From: Bacteroides cutis
GTDB lineage: Bacteria; Bacteroidota; Bacteroidia; Bacteroidales; Bacteroidaceae
Direction of reading: 5' to 3'
DNA length: 64,000 nucleotides
NCBI RefSeq assembly: GCF_900241005.1
Contig: NZ_OEST01000001.1
Span: forward strand, 248,001 to 312,000
The first letter of the stretch is position 1; every line of letters begins with the position of its first letter. The notes beneath the pieces were generated by a model. It saw nothing but the letters and a program-made list of their open reading frames with translations, ran no database searches and was not told where the DNA came from. The translations under genes and the position numbers were made by a program. Positions 55,419-63,673 of this stretch are shown one piece after another.

Positions 55419-56681
55419 ATGAGAGTACTATTAGTAAACACATCTGAGCAAACCGGTGGAGCAGCCATTGCCGCCAAACGTTTAATGAAATCGCTTCATA
55501 CAGTAGATGTAGATGCAAAAATGCTTGTTCTACACAAAGAAAGCGATTTGTCTCAGGTAATGTCAATAGGTAAAAACTGGCAAAAGCGGTATACTTTCTT
55601 ATGGGAAAGACTGATTATATGGATTAACAACTTATTCAGTAGAAAAAATCTATTCACCGTATCCATTGCCAATACAGGATTTAATATCACTAAACTACCT
55701 TCGTTTCAAGAAGCGGACATCATCCATTTGCACTGGATTAATCAGGGATTACTCTCCATTAAAAGTATCCAGGAAATTCTAAAATCGGGCAAACCTGTCA
55801 TCTGGACAATGCATGACATGTGGGAATGTACCGCCATTTGCCATCATGCACATAACTGTACAAACTTTAAAAGTGAGTGTAAGAATTGTCGGTTTCTGCG
55901 TTTTCCCGGCAATAACGATTTAGCACATAGAGTATTCAGAAAAAAATTAAAACTCTTTTCTAATCATGATTTAAGTATTGTAGCAGTCAGCAACTGGCTT
56001 TCTACACAAGTCAAACAGAGTGCTTTGTTGGGAAACAAAGATATTCTTGTAATTCCGAATGTGCTTTCTCTTTCCGATTTTAAAATATTGGATAAAAAGA
56101 TATCCCGAAAAGAACTTTTCTTGCCCAACAAGTACATCATTTTATTTGGTGCGGCCAGAATTGATGACCCCATCAAAGGTTTTGAGTACTTATTAAAAGC
56201 CATACATCTATTAATCAAACAAAAACATTTCCAATCCGAAGAGTTGCATCTGGCCTTATTCGGAAAAATAAAATATCCCCAGAAAGTACTTGTCCATATT
56301 CCCATCAGTTATTCATATTTCGGAAGAATTGACAGTTCTCATAAGCTCTCGCAACTATATTCTGCGGCAGACGTTACAGTTTCAGCCTCACTGTACGAGA
56401 CTTTCGGACAGACACTTATCGAAGCGCAAGCATGTGGTTGTATCCCGATCTCATTTGGAAACAGCGGACAATCGGACATCATACACCACAAAAAGAATGG
56501 CTTCTTAGCAGACTATCTATCGGCTGACAGCCTGGCAGAAGGAATCAAATGGGGAATGACGGAAGGAAAAGACACCCTTTCCAAAGAAAGTATGAGAAAT
56601 TATGTGTTCGAAAAATACTCCAGTAAGGTAGTTGCCAATCAATATCTCGACCTTTATAAGACTGTTATCAAAAAAAAGTAA
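55419..56681 (+). CDS. GT4 glycosyltransferase with cysteine cluster (first of tandem pair)
   Basis: 420 residues, GT-B fold. N-terminus MRVLLVNTSEQTGGAAIAAKRL. After WTMHDMWECTAICHHAHNC comes a Cys-rich stretch (six or seven Cys between residues 130 and 155) that could hold a metal. The donor-binding half includes SASLYETFGQTLIEAQACG (GT4 Ex7E). It is a paralogue of the next gene: same length and the same order of motifs. Acts in the cytoplasm on a lipid-linked glycan. Donor unknown. Confidence 0.92.
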   Translation: MRVLLVNTSEQTGGAAIAAKRLMKSLHTVDVDAKMLVLHKESDLSQVMSIGKNWQKRYTFLWERLIIWINNLFSRKNLFTVSIANTGFNITKLPSFQEADIIHLHWINQGLLSIKSIQEILKSGKPVIWTMHDMWECTAICHHAHNCTNFKSECKNCRFLRFPGNNDLAHRVFRKKLKLFSNHDLSIVAVSNWLSTQVKQSALLGNKDILVIPNVLSLSDFKILDKKISRKELFLPNKYIILFGAARIDDPIKGFEYLLKAIHLLIKQKHFQSEELHLALFGKIKYPQKVLVHIPISYSYFGRIDSSHKLSQLYSAADVTVSASLYETFGQTLIEAQACGCIPISFGNSGQSDIIHHKKNGFLADYLSADSLAEGIKWGMTEGKDTLSKESMRNYVFEKYSSKVVANQYLDLYKTVIKKK

Positions 56682-56685
56682 TATA

Positions 56686-57948
56686 ATGAGAATACTACTC
56701 ATAAATACTACAGAAAAAATAGGCGGACCTGCCATAGCAGCCAGCCGTCTTATGGAAGCTCTGAAAAACAATGGCATCAAAGCTAAAATGCTGGTACGCG
56801 ACAAACAGACAGAACAAATTACCGTCGTTGAGTTAAAACATAATTGGCGTATGGTATGGAAATTTGTATGGGAACGTATTGTAATTTGGAAAGCTAACCA
56901 TTTCAAGAAAAATAACCTTTTTGCTGTCGATATAGCCAATACAGGTACGGACATCACCTCTTTGCCCGAGTTTCAACAGGCCGATGTGATCCACCTTCAT
57001 TGGATAAATCAAGGAATGCTTTCGCTAAAGAATATCGAGAAAATACTGGCATCAGGTAAGCCCGTTGTTTGGACGATGCACGATATGTGGCCATGTACGG
57101 GTATATGTCATTACAGCATCGGATGTACCAACTATGAACAAGAGTGCCACAATTGTCCATATATTTACGCCAATGGCAAGAAAGATCTTGCCTACCGTAC
57201 TTTCTACAAAAAACAAAAGTTATACAAAAAAAATCGTATCCATTTCGTGACATGCAGCCGATGGTTAGGGGAGTTAGCACAAAAGAGTGCGCTATTTCAT
57301 GACCATAAAGTAATCAGTATACCCAACCCGATCAATATAAATCTTTTCAAGCCCCACAATAAAAACGCGGCTCGTGACAAATATATGTTACCTCACAACG
57401 TCAAGCTCGTGTTATTCGGCTCGGTAAAAATCACCGATCAAAGAAAAGGGATCAATTACCTGATAGAGTCCTGCCATCTTTTGTTCAAGAAACATCCTGA
57501 ACTGAAAGAACAATTAGCTGTCGTGGCTTTCGGCAATCAATCCCGACAGTTGGAGAATTTATTGCCATTCAAAGTTTATCCAATGGATTTTTTAAAGAAT
57601 GAACATCAATTGGTAGATATATACAATGCCGTAGACATCTACGTCACCCCATCGTTAGAAGACAATCTTCCTAACACGATTATGGAGGCTATGGCCTGCG
57701 GCATTCCCTGTGTAGGTTTCAACGTGGGTGGTATTCCTGAAATGATAGACCATCTCCACAATGGATACGTGGCACAATATAAATCGTCCGAGGACTTTGC
57801 CAACGGTATTTATTGGACACTGACCGAACCCGACTATCCAAGCCTGTCGGAACAGGCTTGCCGGAAAGCCGTGACGCACTATTCAGAAGGTACCATCGCT
57901 AAGAAATATATCGATCTCTATAATAAAGTTACCGGAAGAAATGCATAA
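56686..57948 (+). CDS. GT4 glycosyltransferase with cysteine cluster (second of tandem pair)
   Basis: 420 residues from ATG 56686 (MRILLINTTEKIGGPAIAAS), 4 bases after the stop of its paralogue. Same layout: WTMHDMWPCTGICHYSIGC, then EQECHNCPYIY, and the donor half with TPSLEDNLPNTIMEAMACG (Ex7E). Divergence between the two suggests an old duplication and different donors or acceptors. Overlaps the following GT2 by 8 bases. Confidence 0.92.
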   Translation: MRILLINTTEKIGGPAIAASRLMEALKNNGIKAKMLVRDKQTEQITVVELKHNWRMVWKFVWERIVIWKANHFKKNNLFAVDIANTGTDITSLPEFQQADVIHLHWINQGMLSLKNIEKILASGKPVVWTMHDMWPCTGICHYSIGCTNYEQECHNCPYIYANGKKDLAYRTFYKKQKLYKKNRIHFVTCSRWLGELAQKSALFHDHKVISIPNPININLFKPHNKNAARDKYMLPHNVKLVLFGSVKITDQRKGINYLIESCHLLFKKHPELKEQLAVVAFGNQSRQLENLLPFKVYPMDFLKNEHQLVDIYNAVDIYVTPSLEDNLPNTIMEAMACGIPCVGFNVGGIPEMIDHLHNGYVAQYKSSEDFANGIYWTLTEPDYPSLSEQACRKAVTHYSEGTIAKKYIDLYNKVTGRNA

Positions 57949-58684
57949 CCATCTTACACCTAAGTTCAGTGTCATCACCGTGACCTACAACGCAGAAACG
58001 GTACTGGAAGATACTATTCAAAGTGTTATCTCCCAGACCTATCATCGCGTAGAGTATATCATCATAGACGGGGCTTCCACAGACGGAACTCTCTCCATCA
58101 TCAACCGTTACAAGGAACGTATCTCCCTGGTCGTAAGCGAACCGGACAAAGGGCTGTACGATGCCATGAACAAGGGTATTGAACACGCGACAGGCGATTA
58201 TCTTTGTTTCCTCAACGCCGGAGACAGTTTTCACGAAGACGACACTTTGCAACAAATGGTACATACTCTCAGTAACGGTGGACTGCCTGACATTCTGTAC
58301 GGTGAAACAGCTTTAGTCGATAAAGAAGGACACTTTATCCGCATGCGCCGTCTCTCCTCCCCTGAGGTCCTGACATGGAAAAGTTTCAAGCAAGGCATGC
58401 TGGTCTGCCATCAGGCGTTTTTTGCCAAACGTATACTGGTAGAGCCATACGACTTGCAGTACCGTTTCTCGGCCGACTTCGACTGGTGTATCAAGATCAT
58501 GAAAAAAGCGCGGACCCTGCACAACACACATCTCACGCTTATCGATTACCTGGAGGAAGGAATGACTACACAAAACCGGAAAGCATCTCTCAAAGAACGG
58601 TTCTGCATCATGTCAAAACACTACGGGCTTATAAGTACCGTGGCACATCACGCGTGGTTCGCGCTGAGAGCGGTTATTAAATAA
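57941..58684 (+). CDS. GT2 glycosyltransferase (WcaA-like)
   Basis: 247 residues. KFSVITVTYNAETVLEDTIQ at the N-terminus, IIIDGASTDGTL (DxD-like uridine/metal site), FLNAGDSFHEDDTL near residue 90, and a catalytic region with SADFDWCIKIMKKA. The start overlaps the upstream GT4. Last gene of the plus-strand glycan operon; ends next to array C. Confidence 0.92.
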   Translation: MHNHLTPKFSVITVTYNAETVLEDTIQSVISQTYHRVEYIIIDGASTDGTLSIINRYKERISLVVSEPDKGLYDAMNKGIEHATGDYLCFLNAGDSFHEDDTLQQMVHTLSNGGLPDILYGETALVDKEGHFIRMRRLSSPEVLTWKSFKQGMLVCHQAFFAKRILVEPYDLQYRFSADFDWCIKIMKKARTLHNTHLTLIDYLEEGMTTQNRKASLKERFCIMSKHYGLISTVAHHAWFALRAVIK

Positions 58685-58689
58685 CCCAA

Positions 58690-58777
58690 CAGTGCCACTA
58701 TATTGGCACTGTTATGCCACCGTATTGGCACGACCGTGCCAACAAAGAGGCAAGACTGTGCCAATACGGTGGCATTA
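58690..58777. repeat. Array C: four palindromic 22-base units
   Basis: Units at 58690-58711, 58712-58733, 58734-58755 and 58756-58777, exactly 22 bases each. Core TGCCA, six bases, TGGCA. Unit 1 has 7-bp perfect arms (AGTGCCA/TGGCACT). Unit 4 is the reverse complement of unit 2 over 18 bases (58758-58775 against 58714-58731). It fills the gap between the convergent GT2 and cobB genes; the cobB stop codon starts 3 bases after the last unit. Confidence 0.9.
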
Positions 58778-58780
58778 ACC

Positions 58781-59479
58781 TCAATGTTCAAGTATCATCG
58801 CCAACTCCTTTACCCCTTCCGAAGCTCCCTTCTGAATGACATGTATCGGACGCATGGTGTGCGTGTCCACCGGCTTAGGGTCAATCAGATAGACTTCTGC
58901 TGTGCGAGGCACGTAGTTCAACAGTCCGGCAGCCGGATATACATTCATGGAAGTGCCGATAATGACAAAGATATCCGCTTTCTCCACATAACCGATGGCT
59001 CGCTCTATTTCGGGCACCGGCTCTCCAAACCAAACGATGAACGGGCGGAATTGTGTTCCGTCGCCTGCCTTATCACCCAACTTTACTTCATATTCCTCCG
59101 GTTTCAACTCCTTTATATAATGAGGGTTGTAAGGGTCACGGCTGGAACAAACTTTCGTCAGTTCACCGTGTAGGTGGATGATGCGTTGACTGCCTGCACG
59201 CTCATGCAAATTATCGATATTCTGCGTAACCACTGTCACGTTGAAATCTTTTTCCAGTGCGGCAACTCCAATATGCCCGGCATTAGGTTCTACTTCCAAC
59301 AGCTGCTTGCGACGCTCGTTATAAAAATTGATAACCAGTTCCGGATCACGCGCATACCCCTCAGGAGTGGCTACCTGAGCTACCGGATATTTATCCCACA
59401 AACCTCCCGCATCACGGAATGTACTGATACCACTCTCGGCACTCATGCCGGCACCGGATAAAATGACCAAATTTTTCAT
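58781..59479 (-). CDS. cobB: Sirtuin-family NAD-dependent protein deacylase without zinc cysteines
   Basis: 232 residues from ATG 59479 (MKNLVILSGAGMSAESGIST); the longer frame from 59533 adds 18 basic residues. NAD motifs GAGMSAESGISTFR, TQNIDNLHERAG, catalytic H104 in HLHGE. FYNERRKQL holds Tyr53 and Arg56, aligned with Tyr92/Arg95 of E. coli CobB that read acidic acyl groups, so desuccinylation is plausible. The four zinc cysteines of CobB are gone: only one Cys (KVCSSRD) remains in that region, yet the frame is intact. Enzyme probably folds without zinc. Confidence 0.92.
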   Translation of the reverse strand: MKNLVILSGAGMSAESGISTFRDAGGLWDKYPVAQVATPEGYARDPELVINFYNERRKQLLEVEPNAGHIGVAALEKDFNVTVVTQNIDNLHERAGSQRIIHLHGELTKVCSSRDPYNPHYIKELKPEEYEVKLGDKAGDGTQFRPFIVWFGEPVPEIERAIGYVEKADIFVIIGTSMNVYPAAGLLNYVPRTAEVYLIDPKPVDTHTMRPIHVIQKGASEGVKELAMILEH

Positions 59480-59594
59480 ATCCCGTATCCTATTTTTTAT
59501 TTTGTTTCTTACAAAAATACAAAAGATAGACATAGTTGATACTTAAATAAGAAAAATTAAATGACGAAAAGTCCTATCATTCAAATAAAAAGGT

Positions 59595-59602
59595 TACTTT
59601 TG
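59595..59602 (+). promoter_or_regulatory. -7 box of the FKBP operon
   Basis: TACTTTTG, 21 bases before the first FKBP ATG. Confidence 0.5.
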
Positions 59603-59622
59603 CGACTCTTAATTAAGTAAAA

Positions 59623-60216
59623 ATGGATAAATTCAGTTATGCTATCGGCCTGGGAATAGGTCAAAATCTTTTAAGCATGGGTGCTAAAGGCATCGCAGTA
59701 GATGACTTTGCACAAGCAATCAAAGACGTATTGGAGGGAAATCAGACGGCTATCAGCCATACGGAAGCCCGTGATATAGTAAACAAATACTTCAGTGAAC
59801 TGGAACAGAAAATGAATGCCGCCAATATTGAAGCAGGCCAAAAGTTCCTTGAAGAAAACAAGAAACGTCCGGGTGTCGTCACCCTGCCGAGTGGACTTCA
59901 GTACGAAGTGATCAATGAAGGTAATGTAGGTACCTATGCCAAAGCTACCGACCAGGTACAATGCCACTATGAAGGTACGCTTATCGACGGAACTCTGTTT
60001 GATAGCTCTATCAAGCGCGGACAGCCTGCCACATTCGGTGTTAACCAAGTTATTCCGGGATGGGTAGAAGCCTTGCAACTGATGCCCGAAGGTGCCAAAT
60101 GGAAGCTTTATATCCCCAGCGAACTGGCTTACGGAGCACAAGGAGCAGGTGAAATGATCCCTCCTCACAGTACACTTATATTTGAAGTAGAACTACTTAA
60201 AGTATTAAATAAATAA
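59623..60216 (+). CDS. FKBP-type peptidyl-prolyl cis-trans isomerase (cytoplasmic)
   Basis: 197 residues. FkpA/Mip-like: an N-terminal helical dimerisation part (1-85; FSYAIGLGIGQNLLSMG) and a C-terminal FKBP domain (90-197) with QCHYEGTLIDGTLFDSS, ATFGVNQVIPGWVEALQ and YGAQGAGEMIPPHSTLIFEV. No signal peptide, so it is probably cytoplasmic, unlike the next gene. 12 bases separate the two. Confidence 0.93.
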   Translation: MDKFSYAIGLGIGQNLLSMGAKGIAVDDFAQAIKDVLEGNQTAISHTEARDIVNKYFSELEQKMNAANIEAGQKFLEENKKRPGVVTLPSGLQYEVINEGNVGTYAKATDQVQCHYEGTLIDGTLFDSSIKRGQPATFGVNQVIPGWVEALQLMPEGAKWKLYIPSELAYGAQGAGEMIPPHSTLIFEVELLKVLNK

Positions 60217-60228
60217 TTTTAAAGCAAA

Positions 60229-61092
60229 ATGAAGAAAGTAACATTTATCATGGCTATCGCAGTAGTTGCCGGTTTGGCATCTTGTACTGCACAAAGTCCG
60301 AAAGCTGACTTGAAAACAGACGTTGACTCATTATCTTATGCTATCGGCATGGCCCGCACCGAAGGTTTGGACCAATACCTGGCACAACAAGGCGTCGATT
60401 CTACTCAAATGGCAGAATTCATCAAAGGTTTCAATGAAGGAGCCACTAAGATTGACAAAAAAGACGTAGCTTACATGACAGGTCTGCAAATAGGCCAGAT
60501 GGTTAGCAAACAATGGGTTGAAGGTTTCAATCAGCAAATTTTCGGTGGTGACTCCACACAGACTATCAGCCGCGAGAACCTGTTGGCAGGTTTTGTTGCC
60601 GGAGTTATCGGTAAAGGTATCATGACCAAGGAAGAAGCTCAACAGTTCATGCAGACTCAGATGGATGCCATCAAAGAAAAAGCTACTGAAAAGAAATATG
60701 CCGACAACAAGGCTGCCGGTGAAAAATTCCTTGCCGACAATAAGACTAAAGAAGGCGTTGTAACTACCGAAAGCGGTTTGCAATACAAAATCATCACTAA
60801 AGGTACAGGTGCCATCCCTGCTGATACCTGCAAGGTGAAAGTAAACTACAAAGGTACTTTGATTGACGGTACTGAATTCGATAGTTCATACAAACGTAAA
60901 GAACCTGCCACTTTCCGTGCCAACCAAGTTATCAAGGGTTGGACTGAAGCTCTTACCATGATGCCTGTCGGTTCTAAATGGGAACTTTATATCCCTTATG
61001 ACCTGGCATACGGATCAAGAGAAACCGGCGGTCAAATCAAGCCTTTCTCTACTCTGATATTCGAAATAGAATTACTGGATATTGAAAAGTAA
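60229..61092 (+). CDS. FKBP-type peptidyl-prolyl isomerase lipoprotein
   Basis: 287 residues. Lipoprotein signal with the lipid cysteine in GLASCTAQSP. Same plan as the preceding gene: a Mip-like N-terminal helical domain (35-170) and an FKBP domain (180-287; KVNYKGTLIDGTEFDSS, ATFRANQVIKGWTEAL). A chaperone for proteins in the periplasm or at the outer membrane. Apparently a duplicated pair split between compartments. Confidence 0.94.
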   Translation: MKKVTFIMAIAVVAGLASCTAQSPKADLKTDVDSLSYAIGMARTEGLDQYLAQQGVDSTQMAEFIKGFNEGATKIDKKDVAYMTGLQIGQMVSKQWVEGFNQQIFGGDSTQTISRENLLAGFVAGVIGKGIMTKEEAQQFMQTQMDAIKEKATEKKYADNKAAGEKFLADNKTKEGVVTTESGLQYKIITKGTGAIPADTCKVKVNYKGTLIDGTEFDSSYKRKEPATFRANQVIKGWTEALTMMPVGSKWELYIPYDLAYGSRETGGQIKPFSTLIFEIELLDIEK

Positions 61093-61115
61093 GCGAAAAT
61101 AATAGAGTAATAAAA

Positions 61116-61155
61116 TAATAGGGTGGTAAGGTGATGATACTTTACCACCCTATTA
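61116..61155 (+). terminator. Hairpin after the FKBP genes
   Basis: TAATAGGGTGGTAA (61116-61129) pairs with TTACCACCCTATTA (61142-61155), a 14-bp perfect stem with a 12-base loop. Confidence 0.75.
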
Positions 61156-61225
61156 CTTTATACTCAATCTTTGATACTTTATCCTTTTTTCCCCTCCTTT
61201 TTATAGATAAATTAAAATAAAGTCC

Positions 61226-61233
61226 TATATTTG
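61226..61233 (+). promoter_or_regulatory. -7 box of the Lrp-type regulator
   Basis: TATATTTG, 44 bases before the ATG. Confidence 0.5.
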
Positions 61234-61276
61234 CTTACTATTTGATAACAACAAGAATTTTACTTTATTTACTATT

Positions 61277-61741
61277 ATGGAAAAAATAGACAATCTCGAC
61301 CGGCAAATCTTGGAAATCATTTCTCAAAATGCCCGTATTCCTTTTAAGGATGTAGCTGCTGAATGTGGCGTATCACGCGCTGCCATCCACCAACGTGTAC
61401 AGCGTCTGATTGACCTGGGTGTCATCGTTGGCTCCGGCTATCATGTAAACCCCAAGTCTTTGGGTTATAGGACATGTACTTATGTAGGAATTAAATTGGA
61501 AAAAGGTTCCATGTATAAAGCGGTTGTTGCCGAAATGCAAAAAATCCCTGAAATTGTGGAATGTCATTTCACTACCGGTCCATATACCATGTTGACTAAA
61601 GTATATGCCCGCGACAACGAACATTTAATGGATTTGCTGAACAACAAAATGCAGGAAATTCCCGGTGTCACAGCCACTGAAACATTAATTTCACTGGAAC
61701 AGAGCATCAAGAAAGAAATTCCTATTTGTCCCGAAAAGTAA
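61277..61741 (+). CDS. Lrp/AsnC-family transcriptional regulator
   Basis: 154 residues. N-terminal HTH (NLDRQILEIISQNARIPFKD; CGVSRAAIHQRVQRL) and a C-terminal RAM ligand domain (about 65-145; ECHFTTGPYTMLTKV, TETLISLEQSIKKEI). Forms octamers that respond to an amino acid in the family. Likely cotranscribed with the DUF4491 gene that starts 12 bases later. Confidence 0.94.
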   Translation: MEKIDNLDRQILEIISQNARIPFKDVAAECGVSRAAIHQRVQRLIDLGVIVGSGYHVNPKSLGYRTCTYVGIKLEKGSMYKAVVAEMQKIPEIVECHFTTGPYTMLTKVYARDNEHLMDLLNNKMQEIPGVTATETLISLEQSIKKEIPICPEK

Positions 61742-61752
61742 AAGATAAAAAG

Positions 61753-62064
61753 ATGAGCTTCTTAAACGATTATCACCTTTCGGGACTTGTCATTGGCATT
61801 TGTACCTTTCTTATTATCGGGCTGTTTCACCCAATAGTCGTAAAAGCCGAATATTATTGGGGTACTAAATGCTGGTGGATTTTCCTATTATTGGGTATAG
61901 GTGGTATAATTGCATCACTTTGTACTGAAAATATCCTGATAGCTTCGCTCTTGGGAGTATTTGCTTTTTCTTCTTTTTGGACGATAAAGGAAATCTTCGA
62001 GCAAGAAGATCGGGTGAAAAAAGGCTGGTTTCCTAAGAACCCTAAACGTACTTATAAATTCTAA
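61753..62064 (+). CDS. DUF4491 small membrane protein
   Basis: 103 residues from ATG 61753 (MSFLNDYHLSGLVIGICTFL); an in-frame start at 61726 would overlap the regulator. Three membrane helices (about 8-28, 40-58, 60-78) and the charged tail EQEDRVKKGWFPKNPKRTY with the conserved GWFPKNP typical of DUF4491. Function unknown. Confidence 0.9.
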   Translation: MSFLNDYHLSGLVIGICTFLIIGLFHPIVVKAEYYWGTKCWWIFLLLGIGGIIASLCTENILIASLLGVFAFSSFWTIKEIFEQEDRVKKGWFPKNPKRTYKF

Positions 62065-62098
62065 AATAGAAGGTCATCCGTATTTTTATCAGAAACAC

Positions 62099-62129
62099 TT
62101 GCATATTTCAGTAGAAAATACTACTTTTG
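62099..62129 (+). promoter_or_regulatory. Promoter of the CAT-anticodon tRNA gene
   Basis: TTG (62099-62101) and TACTTTTG (62122-62129) with a 20-base spacer, 28 bases before the mature 5' end. Confidence 0.65.
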
Positions 62130-62157
62130 CCCCCGCTATCCGAGAGATGGATACACC

Positions 62158-62231
62158 GGACTTGTAGCTCAGTTGGTTAGAGCAACAGACTCATAATCTG
62201 GAGGTCCCTGGTTCAAGCCCAGGCTGGTCCA
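62158..62231 (+). tRNA. tRNA with anticodon CAT (Met, or Ile2 if modified)
   Basis: Cloverleaf: acceptor GGACTTG/CTGGTCC (one T-T mismatch at pair 6), D arm GCTC-AGTTGGTTA-GAGC, anticodon loop CTCATAA (anticodon CAT), T arm CCTGG-TTCAAGC-CCAGG, discriminator A. Elongator Met and lysidine-modified Ile2 tRNAs cannot be told apart with certainty by eye. CCA is not encoded. Not an initiator (no three-GC anticodon stem). Confidence 0.93.
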
Positions 62232-62235
62232 CAAT

Positions 62236-62277
62236 GAAAATCAGCAACTTACGCACAAACGTAAGTCGCTGATTTTC
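62236..62277 (+). terminator. Terminator of the tRNA gene
   Basis: GAAAATCAGCAACTTACG (62236-62253) pairs with CGTAAGTCGCTGATTTTC (62260-62277) with one mismatch and a 6-base loop, then CGTTTTGC. It begins 4 bases after the tRNA. Confidence 0.8.
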
Positions 62278-62281
62278 GTTT

Positions 62282-62303
62282 TGCGAAAACAATGCGAAAA
62301 CAA
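62282..62303 (+). repeat. Perfect 11-bp tandem repeat next to the tRNA
   Basis: TGCGAAAACAA occurs twice head to tail (62282-62292 and 62293-62303). It lies at the junction between the core tRNA gene and the restriction island, where an attachment site might be. Confidence 0.6.
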
Positions 62304-62385
62304 AAGGTTTGAGTTTCACATTATTACAAATAGAATATTAGTTAATCTCTGTGATATTTTATTTGTTATTGGGTAGAATTTGATG

Positions 62386-63339
62386 TTATTCAAGTCCAAG
62401 TCGCTTTTCTAATTCTTGAATGTGATCATTCACTCTGCGTTTTCGTGTATCTTCCGAAACAAATTTATCACAATATACTTTCATGTTGCCACAAACAGAA
62501 AAGCAAACAGATGAAATGAAGAGTGTTATTGGTTTTATCAATTCTTGCTTTTCTTCATAAACAGCTCTTTTCGTTGCGTGTGACAACTCTCCGCGATAAC
62601 AATACATTATGTCAATAAGAGAATCAAAATTCAGTTCTTTGTGTTTATCGGTGCATTCCTGTTTAATCTCTAAATACAAATCATAGTTCCGCTCTTTAAT
62701 CATGCTTATTGTCGATAATACAGCATATTTAAGCATGTTAGATTTCTTAAAATTCTGTTTTTGCTCTCCAGAAAATTTACCCTTTGCAAAACAATATTCT
62801 AAAATCATGTAAAAATGAATATAAGCAGAAATATAATCTAGTTTGTCTAGATAGCTATTAGCTTCTCGAAAGAAATTATATGGAACTTTGGCTTCTGGTA
62901 TAAATGTTTTATCAAGCATTAGTTTAGAGAAATTGTCACTAGTAATTAATACCTTTTTCTGTTTGTTTAATGATTTTCTCATAGAAAACAATAACTCGTT
63001 TTTAGCCTTGTCTGTCCATGATAAGTCTAAGTATTCATTATAATAGACTTTCATTATGCCATGTTGAAATCCACCATAAACTTCTATATTACGAAATATA
63101 TCAAGCATCCTACTGTCAAGGTATTTGTCCACATTCATGGTAAATGATTTGTTTTCTCCATTTTTAGACAATTCGACTAAATCTGAATGCTCAATACTAA
63201 TCTCTTTGGAAACAGATAACATGTACATTCCGCCCTCAAGATATAAACTAATTTTATGTAAACAATATAATATCTGTACTGGCTCTTTCAGTGCAAAGTT
63301 TCCATCAATAATTGTTTTGGCAGTAAATATAATATTCAT
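62386..63339 (-). CDS. Unknown protein with HEPN-like C-terminal motif
   Basis: 317 residues from ATG 63339 (MNIIFTAKTIIDGNFALKEP). A longer frame to 63561 exists, but it would run into the divergent HTH gene. Mostly alpha-helical after residue 160. YRGELSHATKR (R codon at 62593-62595, H at 62578-62580) fits the R-x4-H signature of HEPN ribonucleases and resembles Apea-like HEPN proteins. AT-rich, unlike the core genes. Location beside a type I restriction gene suggests a defence role, but the family is not certain; it could be an unrelated helical protein. Confidence 0.7.
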   Translation of the reverse strand: MNIIFTAKTIIDGNFALKEPVQILYCLHKISLYLEGGMYMLSVSKEISIEHSDLVELSKNGENKSFTMNVDKYLDSRMLDIFRNIEVYGGFQHGIMKVYYNEYLDLSWTDKAKNELLFSMRKSLNKQKKVLITSDNFSKLMLDKTFIPEAKVPYNFFREANSYLDKLDYISAYIHFYMILEYCFAKGKFSGEQKQNFKKSNMLKYAVLSTISMIKERNYDLYLEIKQECTDKHKELNFDSLIDIMYCYRGELSHATKRAVYEEKQELIKPITLFISSVCFSVCGNMKVYCDKFVSEDTRKRRVNDHIQELEKRLGLE

Positions 63340-63419
63340 ATAGCCTATCTGATTTAAATATTCGAGTGTAAAGTTAATAAATTTATTTCCAAACAATAAC
63401 GAAAATGAAAAATAATCAT

Positions 63420-63427
63420 TATTTTTG
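63420..63427 (+). promoter_or_regulatory. -7 box of the HTH-hsdR operon
   Basis: TATTTTTG, 19 bases before the HTH gene ATG. Confidence 0.45.
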
Positions 63428-63445
63428 CAATCAAAAGATGCAATA

Positions 63446-63673
63446 ATGGAAGACGTAAACAGAATTAAACTCGTTTTAGTAGAGAAAAAACGTACCAGCA
63501 AATGGCTTTCAGAACAAATGGGGGTTAATCCATCAACTGTGTCAAAATGGTGTACAAACACATCGCAGCCAGATATAACCAGTTTGCTAAGGATTGCAGA
63601 TTTGTTGGAAGTAGATATTAAAGAATTGATAGTTCGCGAGTATAAATCATATATATTGTCTCAAAAGGCATGA
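63446..63673 (+). CDS. Small XRE-type helix-turn-helix regulator
   Basis: 75 residues from ATG 63446 (MEDVNRIKLVLVEKKRTSKW), preferred over an in-frame ATG at 63425. It is just the HTH domain: SEQMGVNPSTVSKWCTNTSQP is the recognition region. The stop codon TGA overlaps the ATG of the next gene (ATGA, 63670-63673), so hsdR translation depends on this gene. Works as a likely control protein for the restriction system, like C proteins (inference). Confidence 0.9.
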   Translation: MEDVNRIKLVLVEKKRTSKWLSEQMGVNPSTVSKWCTNTSQPDITSLLRIADLLEVDIKELIVREYKSYILSQKA

